55,000 nucleotides of DNA, taken from the NCBI GenBank assembly GCA_019918135.1, contig WBZZ01003684.1:95001-150000 (forward strand), read 5' to 3'. Below, piece by piece: positions 41,159 through 50,512 of the stretch. Every line of letters begins with the position of its first letter. Position 1 is the first letter of the stretch. The translations under genes were made by a program, and so were the position numbers. Origin of the DNA: Paulinella micropora. Its lineage: Eukaryota > Cercozoa > Imbricatea > Euglyphida > Paulinellidae. Under the pieces are notes generated by a model. It did no database searches and was not told the origin of the DNA. It saw nothing but the letters and a program-made list of their open reading frames with translations.

Positions 41159-41974
41159 TTATCGGCTTTTCAACAAATTGAAAAATGAGGTAAATAGGGA
41201 AAAATAATTCGTCTCGCGGTAAATCAACAAGGTCATAACAATGCCGAGGCCGTTGAGATTAATGGGTTGATCGTTTTCGTCAGTTAAGTAAAACCGATAC
41301 ACATTGCTTGAACTCGTAGATAACCGTTTTCCGTATTCACTACCCGAGCCGTCGTAGATAACAGAGCCAAACGGGATTTCATTTGCTGTGTATATTTCTT
41401 GGAGCACGTGGTTATCACCTTCCCCAACGAGGTCGCTTTGTAGATACAATGTTTTTTCGCCCGTCAATATTATGACATTTGGAGACCTAAGTGTATTATT
41501 AGCAAAGAAATAAGTAGAAGACCGCTCAAAACCCATAATTTCGTGAATACGAGTTTCGTCATCAAATACAAACCGCGGTTGAATGTTAATGGGATTGTCT
41601 GCCACAGTAAATAATAGCTTGCCGTCTTCGGGGTCGGTGTTGGTGTTGTTGCTTGTTATTGTGTATGTGTAGTCGTTGGGGCTTTCTGCGGTTAGCACCT
41701 CGGCCAGCTTATTTTTTAAGTTGTTCATTGTGTAGTTTCCTTCGGGTATCGTAATGACCGCCTCGTCGCCATTCTCACTCAGAATAAAAGTGTTGTAAGG
41801 ACTTGCCACAGAGTAATACGACTTCGGCACATAGATATGTAAAATCTTACAGTGTGTCGGATTGTCTAACCCTTTCATATCAATGGAGTGAGTGAAATCA
41901 CTGTCTGTGCCGTTTATCCTATTTTTACTGTTGACATAGTAAATGTTAGAACTCCTCCCTCCCCTATATTCCAT
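41159..41974 (-). CDS. Minor capsid (penton-like) protein
   Basis: 271 residues. The N-terminus (NIYYVNSKNRINGTDSDFTH, then THCKILHIYVPKSYYSV and NTFILSENGDEAVITIPEGNY) has the pattern of penton-base-like single jelly-roll proteins of Polintons and PLVs: a strand with S-x-N-R, then a ...PKSYY-x-V strand, then an N-x-F-x-x-x-E turn. It is located directly upstream of the major capsid gene. It would form the pentameric vertices. Confidence 0.82.
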   Translation of the reverse strand: MEYRGGRSSNIYYVNSKNRINGTDSDFTHSIDMKGLDNPTHCKILHIYVPKSYYSVASPYNTFILSENGDEAVITIPEGNYTMNNLKNKLAEVLTAESPNDYTYTITSNNTNTDPEDGKLLFTVADNPINIQPRFVFDDETRIHEIMGFERSSTYFFANNTLRSPNVIILTGEKTLYLQSDLVGEGDNHVLQEIYTANEIPFGSVIYDGSGSEYGKRLSTSSSNVYRFYLTDENDQPINLNGLGIVMTLLIYRETNYFSLFTSFFNLLKSR

Positions 41975-41999
41975 CGCAGAGACTTCGCCTCCGCACCTC

Positions 42000-42068
42000 C
42001 AAGTATATTACTGTCTACGACCGTAGGTTGTATATATTCTAAAATATATTTTTATTTTACTGGCGGGT
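42000..42068 (-). terminator. Putative 3'-end module after the protease gene
   Basis: After the protease stop, the minus-sense sequence is GACCCGCCAGTAAAATAAAA, then TATATTTT. An almost identical module follows the stop of the gene at 45058. A perfect CTACG-GT-CGTAG inverted repeat (about 42015-42026) and the 25-bp repeat at 41976-42000 follow. These may be transcript 3'-end signals. Confidence 0.4.
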
Positions 42069-43718
42069 CTAAATGAAAGTATCAAAGCCGTAGCCGTTCT
42101 GTGCTTTCAACTCCTCCGCTTCTTTTTCTTTTAAGTCTGTATATCCGCTAGCGAATTTAAAACGGGTTCCTTTCGCCCGCTCTAAAAGAAATCTCATTGA
42201 ATGCCAACCGCAAGTGTCTGAGGTGTTTGATTGTTGTTTAACTTGATTAACCTTCATAAGCAGGTATGTGCTCGGCTTACTCTTTTCAATAAGCTGTTTC
42301 ATTTGGTGTAGAAATAGGTCAGTCGGCTTATACAGTGCGAGCGGGTCGTATATCTCTATACTTCTATCACCGTCTAATGAGCAATAAACAGCCATCCAAT
42401 GTTGCCCTTTTTTGGTGCTTGGGTCTGTGTTCATAATAAACCCATACTTCTTTCTTTTTTCTGGATTCAATTTGTTTATTTCGTCGCTGGCAACAGTCCC
42501 CAAATACCAATCGTGCTTTTTCATAATGTTGTCTATTTCGTCCGTCATTAGCCCGCGGTAGCCCGTCCCGCCTTGTTCTTTGTCGTCTTCTAACGGGGGT
42601 GGCATATTTTGGAATTGAGTTATTAAGTCTTTCACATCCTCATCGTCGGCTGGCGGTTGTTCTTCTGGTTCTTCTGGTTGTGGTTCTGGTTGTTCTTCTG
42701 GTTCTTCTGGTTGTGGTTCTGGTTGTGGTTCTGGTTGTGGTTCTGGTTGTGGTTCTTCTTTTTCTTCCGCTGGTGGAAATGGTGGTGGTGCTAAATTTTT
42801 TTTTGCTATTTTCTTAGAAAACCAAGCACCAAACCTAGCCCATCCATCCGCTGGTGTTTTTATTCCGACCGTTGTTTTGTGATTGTAAAGAAACTGTTTC
42901 ATTGAATTTTTGTAATTAGACTTATTTTTGCCAGATTTAACAATCGGGATATTAATTCCAGCTTCTGCTAGTTTATTTATTATCACCTTATTAGTTGGCC
43001 ACGGTTTGACTCTACGACCATCTATCATTTCATTAACGATTTTTTCCCGTTCTATTTGCCTATATTTGGAGTCTTTCGCTTTCAGTTCGTCAGTTACATC
43101 TTTTGCTTTTCCAGACTGCGGTGTTTTCGTCCTTTTTGGTGCTGGTGTCGTAGGCATTGTCAAAAGATTGTTAGTTTTCTGGTGTTCTATTAATTCCATA
43201 TTAATTCGTTGTAGTTTTGCTATTTCCCTCTTCTTTTCTTCTCGTCTTTCCTTCATTTCAGCATCCTCCTTTCTCTCTCTCCTTTTCTTTTCTTCTTCTT
43301 TCTCTTCAAGGTCTTTCATTTCTTTTATTTCCAACCTTTTCTTCTCTTCTTCTATCTCTTCCCTTTTCTTCTTTTCCTTTTCTTCCTGCTCGTGTATCAG
43401 GTCATATTTTTTCTGTAAGTTGTCTTGTATCTGGTTGCGGTTCTCGTGTTCAAGACGGTTGAAGTCGGACTTAATTATTCGTTCCTTCGGCTTTCGTGTA
43501 TTCTTTGTTTTCGCTTTCCCCATATATTTCAGAAATAGTTTAACGATTTGAAGTGTTGAAAGGTCATTCGTTTTCTCGCCAAAGTTGAGATATGCTCGAT
43601 TCGTCGCACGTGTGCGAACGCCTCGCTTGCGAGGCTCCCCTTTCACTTTAATATACGGTCGGCCATCTTTGGTTCTGTATATCCTCGGCGGTCTTTGTTT
43701 CTTTGGCTTACTTCGCAT
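42069..43718 (-). CDS. Adenain-like maturation cysteine protease with long N-terminal extension
   Basis: 549 residues. The C-terminal ~170 residues are an adenovirus-protease/Ulp1-type domain: His440 (GQHWMAVYC), Asp458 (IEIYDPLA), Gln496 (VKQQSNTSD) and Cys503 (DTCGWHSMRFLL). The extension holds a basic start (KKQRPPRIYRTKDGR), a strongly charged coiled coil (about 95-180, E/K/R-rich), a Lys-rich middle and a Pro/Glu/Gln repeat (about 320-360, PQPEPQPE units). PLV and virophage proteases are usually much shorter, so the extension may be a fused scaffold or internal capsid protein that the protease processes; this is inference. The catalytic set appears intact. Confidence 0.88.
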   Translation of the reverse strand: MRSKPKKQRPPRIYRTKDGRPYIKVKGEPRKRGVRTRATNRAYLNFGEKTNDLSTLQIVKLFLKYMGKAKTKNTRKPKERIIKSDFNRLEHENRNQIQDNLQKKYDLIHEQEEKEKKKREEIEEEKKRLEIKEMKDLEEKEEEKKRRERKEDAEMKERREEKKREIAKLQRINMELIEHQKTNNLLTMPTTPAPKRTKTPQSGKAKDVTDELKAKDSKYRQIEREKIVNEMIDGRRVKPWPTNKVIINKLAEAGINIPIVKSGKNKSNYKNSMKQFLYNHKTTVGIKTPADGWARFGAWFSKKIAKKNLAPPPFPPAEEKEEPQPEPQPEPQPEPQPEEPEEQPEPQPEEPEEQPPADDEDVKDLITQFQNMPPPLEDDKEQGGTGYRGLMTDEIDNIMKKHDWYLGTVASDEINKLNPEKRKKYGFIMNTDPSTKKGQHWMAVYCSLDGDRSIEIYDPLALYKPTDLFLHQMKQLIEKSKPSTYLLMKVNQVKQQSNTSDTCGWHSMRFLLERAKGTRFKFASGYTDLKEKEAEELKAQNGYGFDTFI

Positions 43719-43779
43719 TACTACTATTATATTGAGTAAAAAAAATTAATATAAGATTTTACATCAATCGGGTTTGGGG

Positions 43780-44100
43780 TTAGCGAAACTTAACAGCTCC
43801 ACCTCGTTGCTTGCCGTATCCCTGTTTCGCCGCCGCCTTCGCTACACGGTCCGCATAAGGCACTCCGACATCACTCAGAAAAGTAGCTCCTCTTGATATC
43901 GCTTTGTTCTTTCTCAACCATCTTTCAACATTTGTGGCTGCTTTTTCTACTTTTGCCCAATTAATTTTACCGCCTGTTTGTTTCTTTTTTCCTTTCTTCT
44001 TGTTCTTCGCACCTCCTTTCTGTGGCATTTTGACTGGTGAAGGATTGTATCCGATGTTATATCCTGCTGGTTGTGAAATAATCACTGGTGATGTTGGCAT
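43780..44100 (-). CDS. Small basic virion protein
   Basis: 106 residues, Lys/Gly/Gln-rich (GAKNKKKGKKKQTGGKINWA), with a helical middle (VEKAATNVERWLRKNKAI) and a Gly-rich end (GYGKQRGGAVKF). Size, charge and place between protease and ATPase suggest a DNA-condensing or minor core protein comparable in role to adenovirus core peptides. No homology is claimed. A TATA-like TTTATATAG sits directly before its ATG. Confidence 0.65.
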   Translation of the reverse strand: MPTSPVIISQPAGYNIGYNPSPVKMPQKGGAKNKKKGKKKQTGGKINWAKVEKAATNVERWLRKNKAISRGATFLSDVGVPYADRVAKAAAKQGYGKQRGGAVKFR

Positions 44101-44135
44101 CTATATAAAGTTCTGAAAAAAATAATTATTTTAAA

Positions 44136-44954
44136 TTACAAAAATCGTTTATTGAAATTTTGCCTCAGTTCGTCCGATACAGAATCAACATATAAAAAGT
44201 TAAACCTCTCTTTGGTTGCCTCGTGATATTTTTCAATGAAGTATTCAAGGGCGTAGCCGAGGTCTAAATGTTTATACACGAGTTCTATTTTATCCTGAGA
44301 CTGTCCTGGAAAAATGAGTAGGTAGTCTAGCTGTTTGATTGCCTCAGGCTTCAAATCGTTCAAATACTGCGAGCTCATAATCACCTTTGACTTGTAGTGT
44401 CTATTTTTTTTCAACAGGTCGCTAACTGACTTATCCCGTAATCCGCTACCCAAATCATCTAGCACGAACACGACTTCTGGTGTGATGTATTTGCTCGGTC
44501 TTTCTGCTGGTGCTTGTCCCTGCTTCTTCTTTTCCTCTTTTCCAAAGTATAAAAATTTCGGCTTCGGTTCTTCTTTCTCGTCCCGCACAATCTCGCCTTC
44601 TTGCTCTTCGTCTGGCTTATTCAGTTTGTCCAACTCATAATCAATCACACTGTATCCATCCGTTTTCAAATATGTGTATATTGCCATCGGGTTTCCTTTC
44701 TTCTTGAAGTGCTTAACCATTTCTTTGTAGATGTGGTCCTTATGTATCGTGCTGGCAATGATAACAATACGGGTCTTTTTGTCCGTCGTTCGTTTCAGGA
44801 TTTCAAACAATGCGGTCGTCTTGCCACTCTTCTTGCGAGCGAGAAGAAATATGTTAGCGAACGCCTCATCAAACAACTTATGTCCTTTTGCCAACTTGTC
44901 TCCATCTCCGTTTTGCTTAACTGGTTTTACCTTTACATTATTGATTTTTTCCAT
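44136..44954 (-). CDS. Genome-packaging ATPase (A32/FtsK-HerA type)
   Basis: 272 residues. Walker A FLLARKKSGKTTALF (residues about 36-50), Walker B VVFVLDDLGSG (161-171), and a sensor-like VIMSSQYLNDL (191-201) match the A32-like packaging ATPases of PLVs, virophages and NCLDVs. A Lys/Glu-rich insert (about 113-155) is unusual and lies just before Walker B. The enzyme would pump the linear genome into the capsid. Start chosen at the ATG giving FDEAFANIFLL a normal lead-in. Confidence 0.9.
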   Translation of the reverse strand: MEKINNVKVKPVKQNGDGDKLAKGHKLFDEAFANIFLLARKKSGKTTALFEILKRTTDKKTRIVIIASTIHKDHIYKEMVKHFKKKGNPMAIYTYLKTDGYSVIDYELDKLNKPDEEQEGEIVRDEKEEPKPKFLYFGKEEKKKQGQAPAERPSKYITPEVVFVLDDLGSGLRDKSVSDLLKKNRHYKSKVIMSSQYLNDLKPEAIKQLDYLLIFPGQSQDKIELVYKHLDLGYALEYFIEKYHEATKERFNFLYVDSVSDELRQNFNKRFL

Positions 44955-45032
44955 GTAAGAGCTTTTTTTTCAAAAAACCTCCTACAACCTCAAAAAACTT
45001 ATATATAGAAAAATATATTTTTTATTTTACCT

Positions 45033-45061
45033 GCGGGGTCGTAGGGGGAGCAGGCCCCTAC
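45033..45061. repeat. 29-bp hairpin sequence, inverted copy of 36438-36466
   Basis: Exact reverse complement of 36438-36466. It contains GTAGGGG and CCCCTAC arms that can pair around a short loop. Here it overlaps the stop codon and 3' end of the gene at 45058-45429. In the other copy it lies inside the lipase-like gene. Confidence 0.8.
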
Positions 45062-45429
45062 CCGAGAAATTCTAAACAAATAACAATTCTTCCAGCTAGT
45101 TGGTCGGTCTCAATATTTCCGCTGTCTGTTTTAAGCACTTTAAATGTGTATTGCCCGTCGGTCCAATTAATAATACCTAAATTGTAGCTTAGATTTGAAA
45201 TGTTTGCCGTGGTGCTGTCGGCGAATGTCCCGATTATTCCAATGCGGTCCATGAAAAGGATTTTTGTTTTCGTCTCCGATACGTCATTCATATAGTGGAT
45301 AAACTTAACATTCATTCTAGTTGGGGTAAAGTTCATTTGAATGTTTTTGTCAAATGTCTTGCTACCATTAACCCCGCCTGGAAAATCATTACTCAGAAAA
45401 ATAATCTTTTGGTATTTATAGTCCGCCAT
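45058..45429 (-). CDS. Hypothetical beta-rich protein, 123 aa
   Basis: Begins MADYKYQKIIFLSNDFPGG and is rich in beta-forming residues, Asn and Thr, with no Cys clusters or membrane segment. It sits in the structural gene block between the packaging ATPase and the membrane protein. A small capsid-associated (cement or jelly-roll) protein is possible. I recognise no family. Confidence 0.62.
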   Translation of the reverse strand: MADYKYQKIIFLSNDFPGGVNGSKTFDKNIQMNFTPTRMNVKFIHYMNDVSETKTKILFMDRIGIIGTFADSTTANISNLSYNLGIINWTDGQYTFKVLKTDSGNIETDQLAGRIVICLEFLG

Positions 45430-45433
45430 TGTG

Positions 45434-45676
45434 ATGCCCTCTATACTAATCTTTATAAACTTTTTATTAATGAATATTTCTGCTCGGACTGCTTGTGATT
45501 TCTATTCGCGGGTCAGTGAGAAAAAAAATGAAAGTTGTGTGTGGTGTATTCAAAAAGGATGTGTGTATAAGCCGATGAGTGATTGGTGTGTTAGTTTTGA
45601 TGAAGCCATTCCGCTAATCTGCTCAAATGATGCTTCGTGGTATAAAGTCTATTTGTATGAGTGTTCATTTCTTTGA
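45434..45676 (+). CDS. Possible secreted Cys-rich protein (PSI-like)
   Basis: 80 residues from the ATG at 45434, opposite in strand to its neighbours and filling an otherwise empty 235-bp gap. The N-terminus (MPSILIFINFLLMNISARTA) looks like a signal peptide. The rest has seven Cys, including CVWCIQKGC and DWC, a spacing reminiscent of PSI domains. It overlaps the 3' end of 45665-46018 by 12 bp. It may be a secreted or membrane-anchored effector. The lack of an obvious promoter keeps confidence moderate. Confidence 0.45.
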   Translation: MPSILIFINFLLMNISARTACDFYSRVSEKKNESCVWCIQKGCVYKPMSDWCVSFDEAIPLICSNDASWYKVYLYECSFL

Positions 45677-46018
45677 GCTAGAAGGGGAAGGAAGGCATAT
45701 TCCAATCAATAGTGTTAAAATACCTACATAAGTGTTGGCAACCTCGCACGGCAAGTTCTTTTCAGACAACCTCACGATACAAAGGGTGATGATGGCGATG
45801 ATGATACCCATTTGAAACAGATACTTTATCAGACGACTGTCGGTTTTTCGCTTAGTCAAACAGCAATCCCAGCTGTCCTCGTATTCGTGGTCAATTTTTT
45901 TTTCTTCCTGCTTAATTTGAACATCAAGCACACGGTTCTTCAACTCTGGGGTCATCTCGCCATCCGCCATATCAATAATAGGTGGTGGTGGGTGTAATCT
46001 AGGGGGTGGCATTATCAA
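45665..46018 (-). CDS. Membrane protein with two transmembrane segments
   Basis: 117 residues. A Pro-rich start (PPPRLHPPPPI), a charged helix (about 22-48), then two hydrophobic segments: about 66-83 (YLFQMGIIIAIITLCIV) and about 94-109 (ANTYVGILTLLIGICL). It could be an internal-membrane or fibre-anchoring protein. The start overlaps the end of the S74 gene by 20 bp, consistent with co-transcription with the fibre. No family recognised. Confidence 0.65.
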   Translation of the reverse strand: MIMPPPRLHPPPPIIDMADGEMTPELKNRVLDVQIKQEEKKIDHEYEDSWDCCLTKRKTDSRLIKYLFQMGIIIAIITLCIVRLSEKNLPCEVANTYVGILTLLIGICLPSPSSSKK

Positions 46019-46517
46019 ATACTTCTGCTCTGATTTCTGCTAATTGGTTCGCTTGGTCTTGTAATATATTAAGTAAAGTTTTATTTTCTTTTTCTAAATT
46101 AACTACCTTTTCTGACAATTGTTGAACTGCCTTAATTAATGGTGCGATAAACTCTGGATAAGCAATAGAATAACTATAATCGCCATTTTCAATCATTTTG
46201 ACATCTTCAGGTTTAATTTTCATCCCTTTCATTTTACATTCTTCACTTTGCTTCTCACAAGGAAACTTAACGGGGGTTTTAGATAATCCCGCAAAGTCTG
46301 GTATATTTAACTCTTGAATAAGGTCATCTAACTCCTGTGCTAACATACCCATTCTAAGCGGTGTTTTATTTTCAATCATACGAAAACATACAGGATTTAT
46401 TTTGTTAATCAATTCTAATCCTGGGCATTCTTTAATATCTGTTTTTAATCTTTTATCTGACGTCACGTAAACATTTAATGGAACAACTAATTGACCATTA
46501 TCTGCTCTTAATGACAT
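45999..46517 (-). CDS. S74 intramolecular chaperone domain of the fibre
   Basis: 172 residues. VTSDKRLKTDIKECPGLELI, CFRMIENKTPLRMGMLAQEL and SIAYPEFIAPLIKAVQQL match the peptidase S74 (endosialidase-type, ICA) domain, with the Ser-Asp dyad (SDKRLK) where such domains cut themselves off. A C-terminal coiled coil (VVNLEKENKTLLNILQDQ) follows. The domain guides trimerisation of fibres and spikes and is then released. The frame is joined to the fibre gene by a -1 change at an AAA run (46519-46521); one extra A would fuse them. The MSL start is thus probably internal. Confidence 0.85.
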   Translation of the reverse strand: MSLRADNGQLVVPLNVYVTSDKRLKTDIKECPGLELINKINPVCFRMIENKTPLRMGMLAQELDDLIQELNIPDFAGLSKTPVKFPCEKQSEECKMKGMKIKPEDVKMIENGDYSYSIAYPEFIAPLIKAVQQLSEKVVNLEKENKTLLNILQDQANQLAEIRAEVFDNATP

Positions 46518-49500
46518 TTACAAGCATTTGAAGCATTCTCCCATATAAACCCATTAGTTGAACTATTATTCACTCTAAATCTAACCGCATGACCTGTAAA
46601 ATCGTTATTAAGTGCCGCAGGTGCCGACCCTCCACTTAATGATTTACCCGCCCCAGAAGTGCTCATATAAATTCCCCAGTTTGTATCGGTAGTGTCCCAC
46701 ATAAAAAGTCCATTATTGCTTCCTCCATCTACCGCATTTTGTATTGATAACCTAGAACCGCTATCAGCCACGAGCATCGCACTTGTATAAAAATTACTCT
46801 GAGCAATTAATGACCCGCTACCCTTAGCATAAAAATTTAAATTTTGATTTCCATCGCTTCCCGCGGCGTATATTGAATTATAACCAAAGCCGACGCCCTG
46901 AGTGCCGTTGCTGTGTCTAAATTCAACACCCGCCGAAGCCTGGCCGAGATTTGCGGTTACATATAATCCTACTGGTGAGGCGTGAGACCCGCTTCTCGCT
47001 TCCCCTCTTATGTCTACCGTGCTATTTACAACTGATATACCAGCATTAGCCGTAATTAATCCGCTGGTCGTTAATGTGGTTCCTGATACCCCAGCATTAG
47101 CAGTAATCAAACCGCTCGCCGTTAATGTGGTTGAAGATACTCCCGCATTAGCCGTAATCAATCCGCTGGCTGTTATGGTTCCGCTCGTCGTTAATGAGTA
47201 TCCCGTGATATTTCTAACATCGGTTATATCATAGTTAAATGTCTCATAATCAAAATACAAACTTGCTATACGGGGCTGGCTTCTAAATGAAGTTCCGCCG
47301 CTCCCCGTCTTATTTACGATAAAAATAATATATCTAGCGGTAGCATTTGAAGCGGGGGTGTATGTCTTTGTCGTTTGACTTGCCCACGCCTCCCCGCTCC
47401 TGCTATCCCATAACGTATATGTTATATTGTCGCTACTCGTCCCCACATACCATATAGACGGGGTAGTTTCAATGAAGTTCGCAGAAGAAGACCGCACATA
47501 ATAAGATTTTATTTTGTATATCGCCCCTAAATCAATTTTTATATATTCGCCCGTGTATGGTGTGCCTCCCCACGTGTTCGTGGTTGCTGGTGTTCTCGTA
47601 TATACCCCTGTCGTGTCGTTGTAATAAATGGCTGTCGTCCAGTAGTCGTTTTGACTAGGATTAAAAGCATAATAAGCGGGGTTGTATTCATTAGAAGCCG
47701 AAGCAACAAAAGGAGACGGGGCGGAGTTGGTTGTCATAGTCTGCGGGGCTGAGTATAGAGTAAAAGCAGAAGCCCCATGTTTAACATCGCCCGTCATTGT
47801 TCCCCCCGATAAAGCAAGGAAAGATAAAGCCCCAGTAGAATTTACCCAGTTTGAGCCGTTGTATGTTAATAATTGACCATTCGCGGGGGTTGTAATAATA
47901 ACATCGCTATGAGTATCAATTGAGCCACTCGCCGACACTTTCGCCGTGTTCGTATCGTGTTCGCTAAATAGAGTTGAGACAGTCCTACCATTTAGTTGAT
48001 TTACATTTGTAATACTTTGACTATTCATATTTAAGCCTCCATTTGATATTATTGATTTTGTTGCCGTAATCGCTGTGTTGTTAATTCTGAATAATTCATT
48101 TGAGCCTCCATAATAAAATACGTGGCTATCTGTTGAAGCATTGACATTATAAATCAATGTTTGACTAGCAACACCAAAGCCGAGAAAGGCGGTTGCTGAC
48201 GGAGTGCCTCCATCCCATAAAACCAGTTTGTTTGCTATTGTCGCCCCACTTCTATCAATAAAAAGACTTTTTCCAGTGCCTACTACTACATTGTCGCTCG
48301 TTGTTATCGTAGTCGCTGAAATTCCAGCATTCGCGGTTATCGCGCCACTCGCTGTTATTGCCTTCGTCGTTAATAAACCCGATGTGCTATTGATGTCTAA
48401 TGCGGTATTAAAGGTTATATTACTGCCCACCGCTACTCCTGACGCGTATTGAAAAAGGAGATTAGTGCCTTTTGCTATCATAAAATTTGAAGTAGCAGAA
48501 CTGGACTTATCATTAACTGCTCCGTCCCAATAACAATCAAATTTCAATGCTAAATTGCTATGTCCATTATTAATTAATTGAAAACAAGGGTAATTTGGAT
48601 CTGCTGTTGTAAATGCCTGTATATGCGGCCCCGCTACACCTGATGTCCCATATAATTCTAATCCTCCCGTGTATGCCACTAATCCTCGTGTTGTCCTTCC
48701 CATAATTAATGGTTTATCTTGTGAAAGTGTTAGTTTATCACTAAATGTTTTCGTTCCTGCTATGGTTTGGTCGCCTGTTAGTTTCACATTTTGTCAGTCT
48801 TTTGTATCTACATAAGATTGTGTTGCTGCCAGGGCCCCGTTTATGCTTATGTTTCCTTTTGTCCATAAAGCCCCTGTTGAACCATTTAATGACATTAACA
48901 ATTGTTCAGATGAGTTCTCCCATATAAATCCCATTGTGGCATCACTAGCAACCCTAAAACGGAAACTATATGAAGCAAAATCATTTCCTGAAACAGCTAA
49001 ACCATTTGCCAAACTTCTTGTGTTTAGAGCCCCACCAGATGCCGCGTAAATTCCCCAACTTGTATTGGTTGTATCCCATAGAAATATTCCTTTCGCACTC
49101 GTCCCATCTGTTGGCCCCTGAACTCCTATTTTTGCTCCGCTGGTATTTGTTGCTGATGTTAATGTTCCAGTGTATGTAATCCCAGCGCTTGCTTTAATTT
49201 CATTGCTAAATGTTTTGTTGCCTGCAATGGTCTGGTCTCCCGTTAATTTAACGAAATTGTCATCTACATAACTTTTGTTTGCTCCGTCTGTTGTTGCTGT
49301 CGGTGTGGCTAAATTTGTTATTTTTCTGTTGTTCAAAGATAGTGTAGTGCCAGTTGCGGTCGCGATTACATTATCACCCGCATATAAATCAACATATGAC
49401 CCTGTTATTTGTATTGGATAATAAGTCGCAGTTGCTATTTTTTGTGCGGCAATCATTCCTATATTTGTCGCCGTATCAAAGGCAATACCGATACCATCAA

Positions 49501-50446
49501 AAGCGGTTGGAGCTGTGGCGCCCCGCACTTCTATTGTTGAAGTAAATTTTTTATTTCCAGCTATGGTTTGGTCTCCCGTTAGTTTAACGACATTCGTGTC
49601 AAGTGCGGAAACATCAACACCATCAACATTGCGGACATTTGTAATCGCAAATCCTCCCATATTTAATCCTGCCGTCATACTTGCGGTTCCGTCTAATCTC
49701 AGAAAAGGTGAAGCAACATTTCTCCATTGTCCTGCGCTATAAATAAGCAGTTGATTATCTGCGGGTGTGCCTGTAATTAACACATCGCTGTGTGTATTAA
49801 TTGAACCATCCGCCGACACTTTCGCATTATTCGCCGAGTGTTCTGTTATCCAATCATCAACATCTTTTGTATTTAGCAAATTAACTCCTGTTATGTTCAA
49901 ATACCCGCCCATATTAATGTTGCCTGTTTCATCAACATTTATCGGAAATGTTTTATTTACCCAGTTTATTGAATTATATGTGAGATAACTATTCATCGCC
50001 ACTGGTGCGGTTATGACTACATCTGAGAGTGTGTCAATTGAACCAATAGTGGTATTCCTCCATTTACCATCCACATCATTATAAGTTAAGTATTGCCCGA
50101 CAGTTGGTGCGGATATGTTAGTATCTATCAAATTATAAAGGCTGGTTTGATGTGGATTACTCGTATTAGAGCGGTGTTGAGTTGAGGCTTTAACCTCGTC
50201 GTTGTCCCTCACTCGTTGCTCTGTGTAGTATAGATTTTTTCCTTCTTTAAGGTCTGTTGTTGATTTGGTTGCCAGTCGTGTGTCAAATCGGCCATCGGTA
50301 AAATAAAGATTTACAGGGTCAGCATCTTCTGGTATCCTGTCTGTATTTAAGCCTATAATATTAGTGTTAGTTAAATCTAAGTTAAGTATATTTAGACTAT
50401 CAACAGCCAATTCATTTAGGCCTAACAGCGATTTGTATTGAGACAT
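46508..50446 (-). CDS. Long phage-like tail fibre, interrupted by TGA
   Basis: A single frame from the ATG at 50446 to 46508 contains one TGA (48794-48796). The part upstream of the TGA has 550 residues, the part downstream about 760. Phage-type fibre repeats occur several times (LTGDQTIAGNKTFS, LTGDQTIAGTKTFS), with NLYYTEQRVRDNDEVKAS near the N-terminus. A series of LITANAG/TTLTTSG repeats lies at about 47037-47175, and a beta-rich discoidin-like segment (YIKIDLGAIYKIKSYYVRSS) at about 47480-47560. Both halves end with a similar WEN(S/A)S... motif. The S74 domain follows in the adjacent frame. The fibre would mediate host attachment. The TGA is a nonsense mutation, a readthrough site or an error. 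Confidence 0.85.
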
Positions 50447-50512
50447 CAGTATATAGTTTGGATAATAATTAATCCGAATAAAAATTATTTTTGGTTAGAT
50501 ATACAACCGAAA

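Noticed and set aside
42928..43551. 207-codon plus-strand frame opposite the protease extension
   Set aside because: Ser/Phe-rich mirror of the Lys/Glu-rich coiled coil on the minus strand; no independent support.
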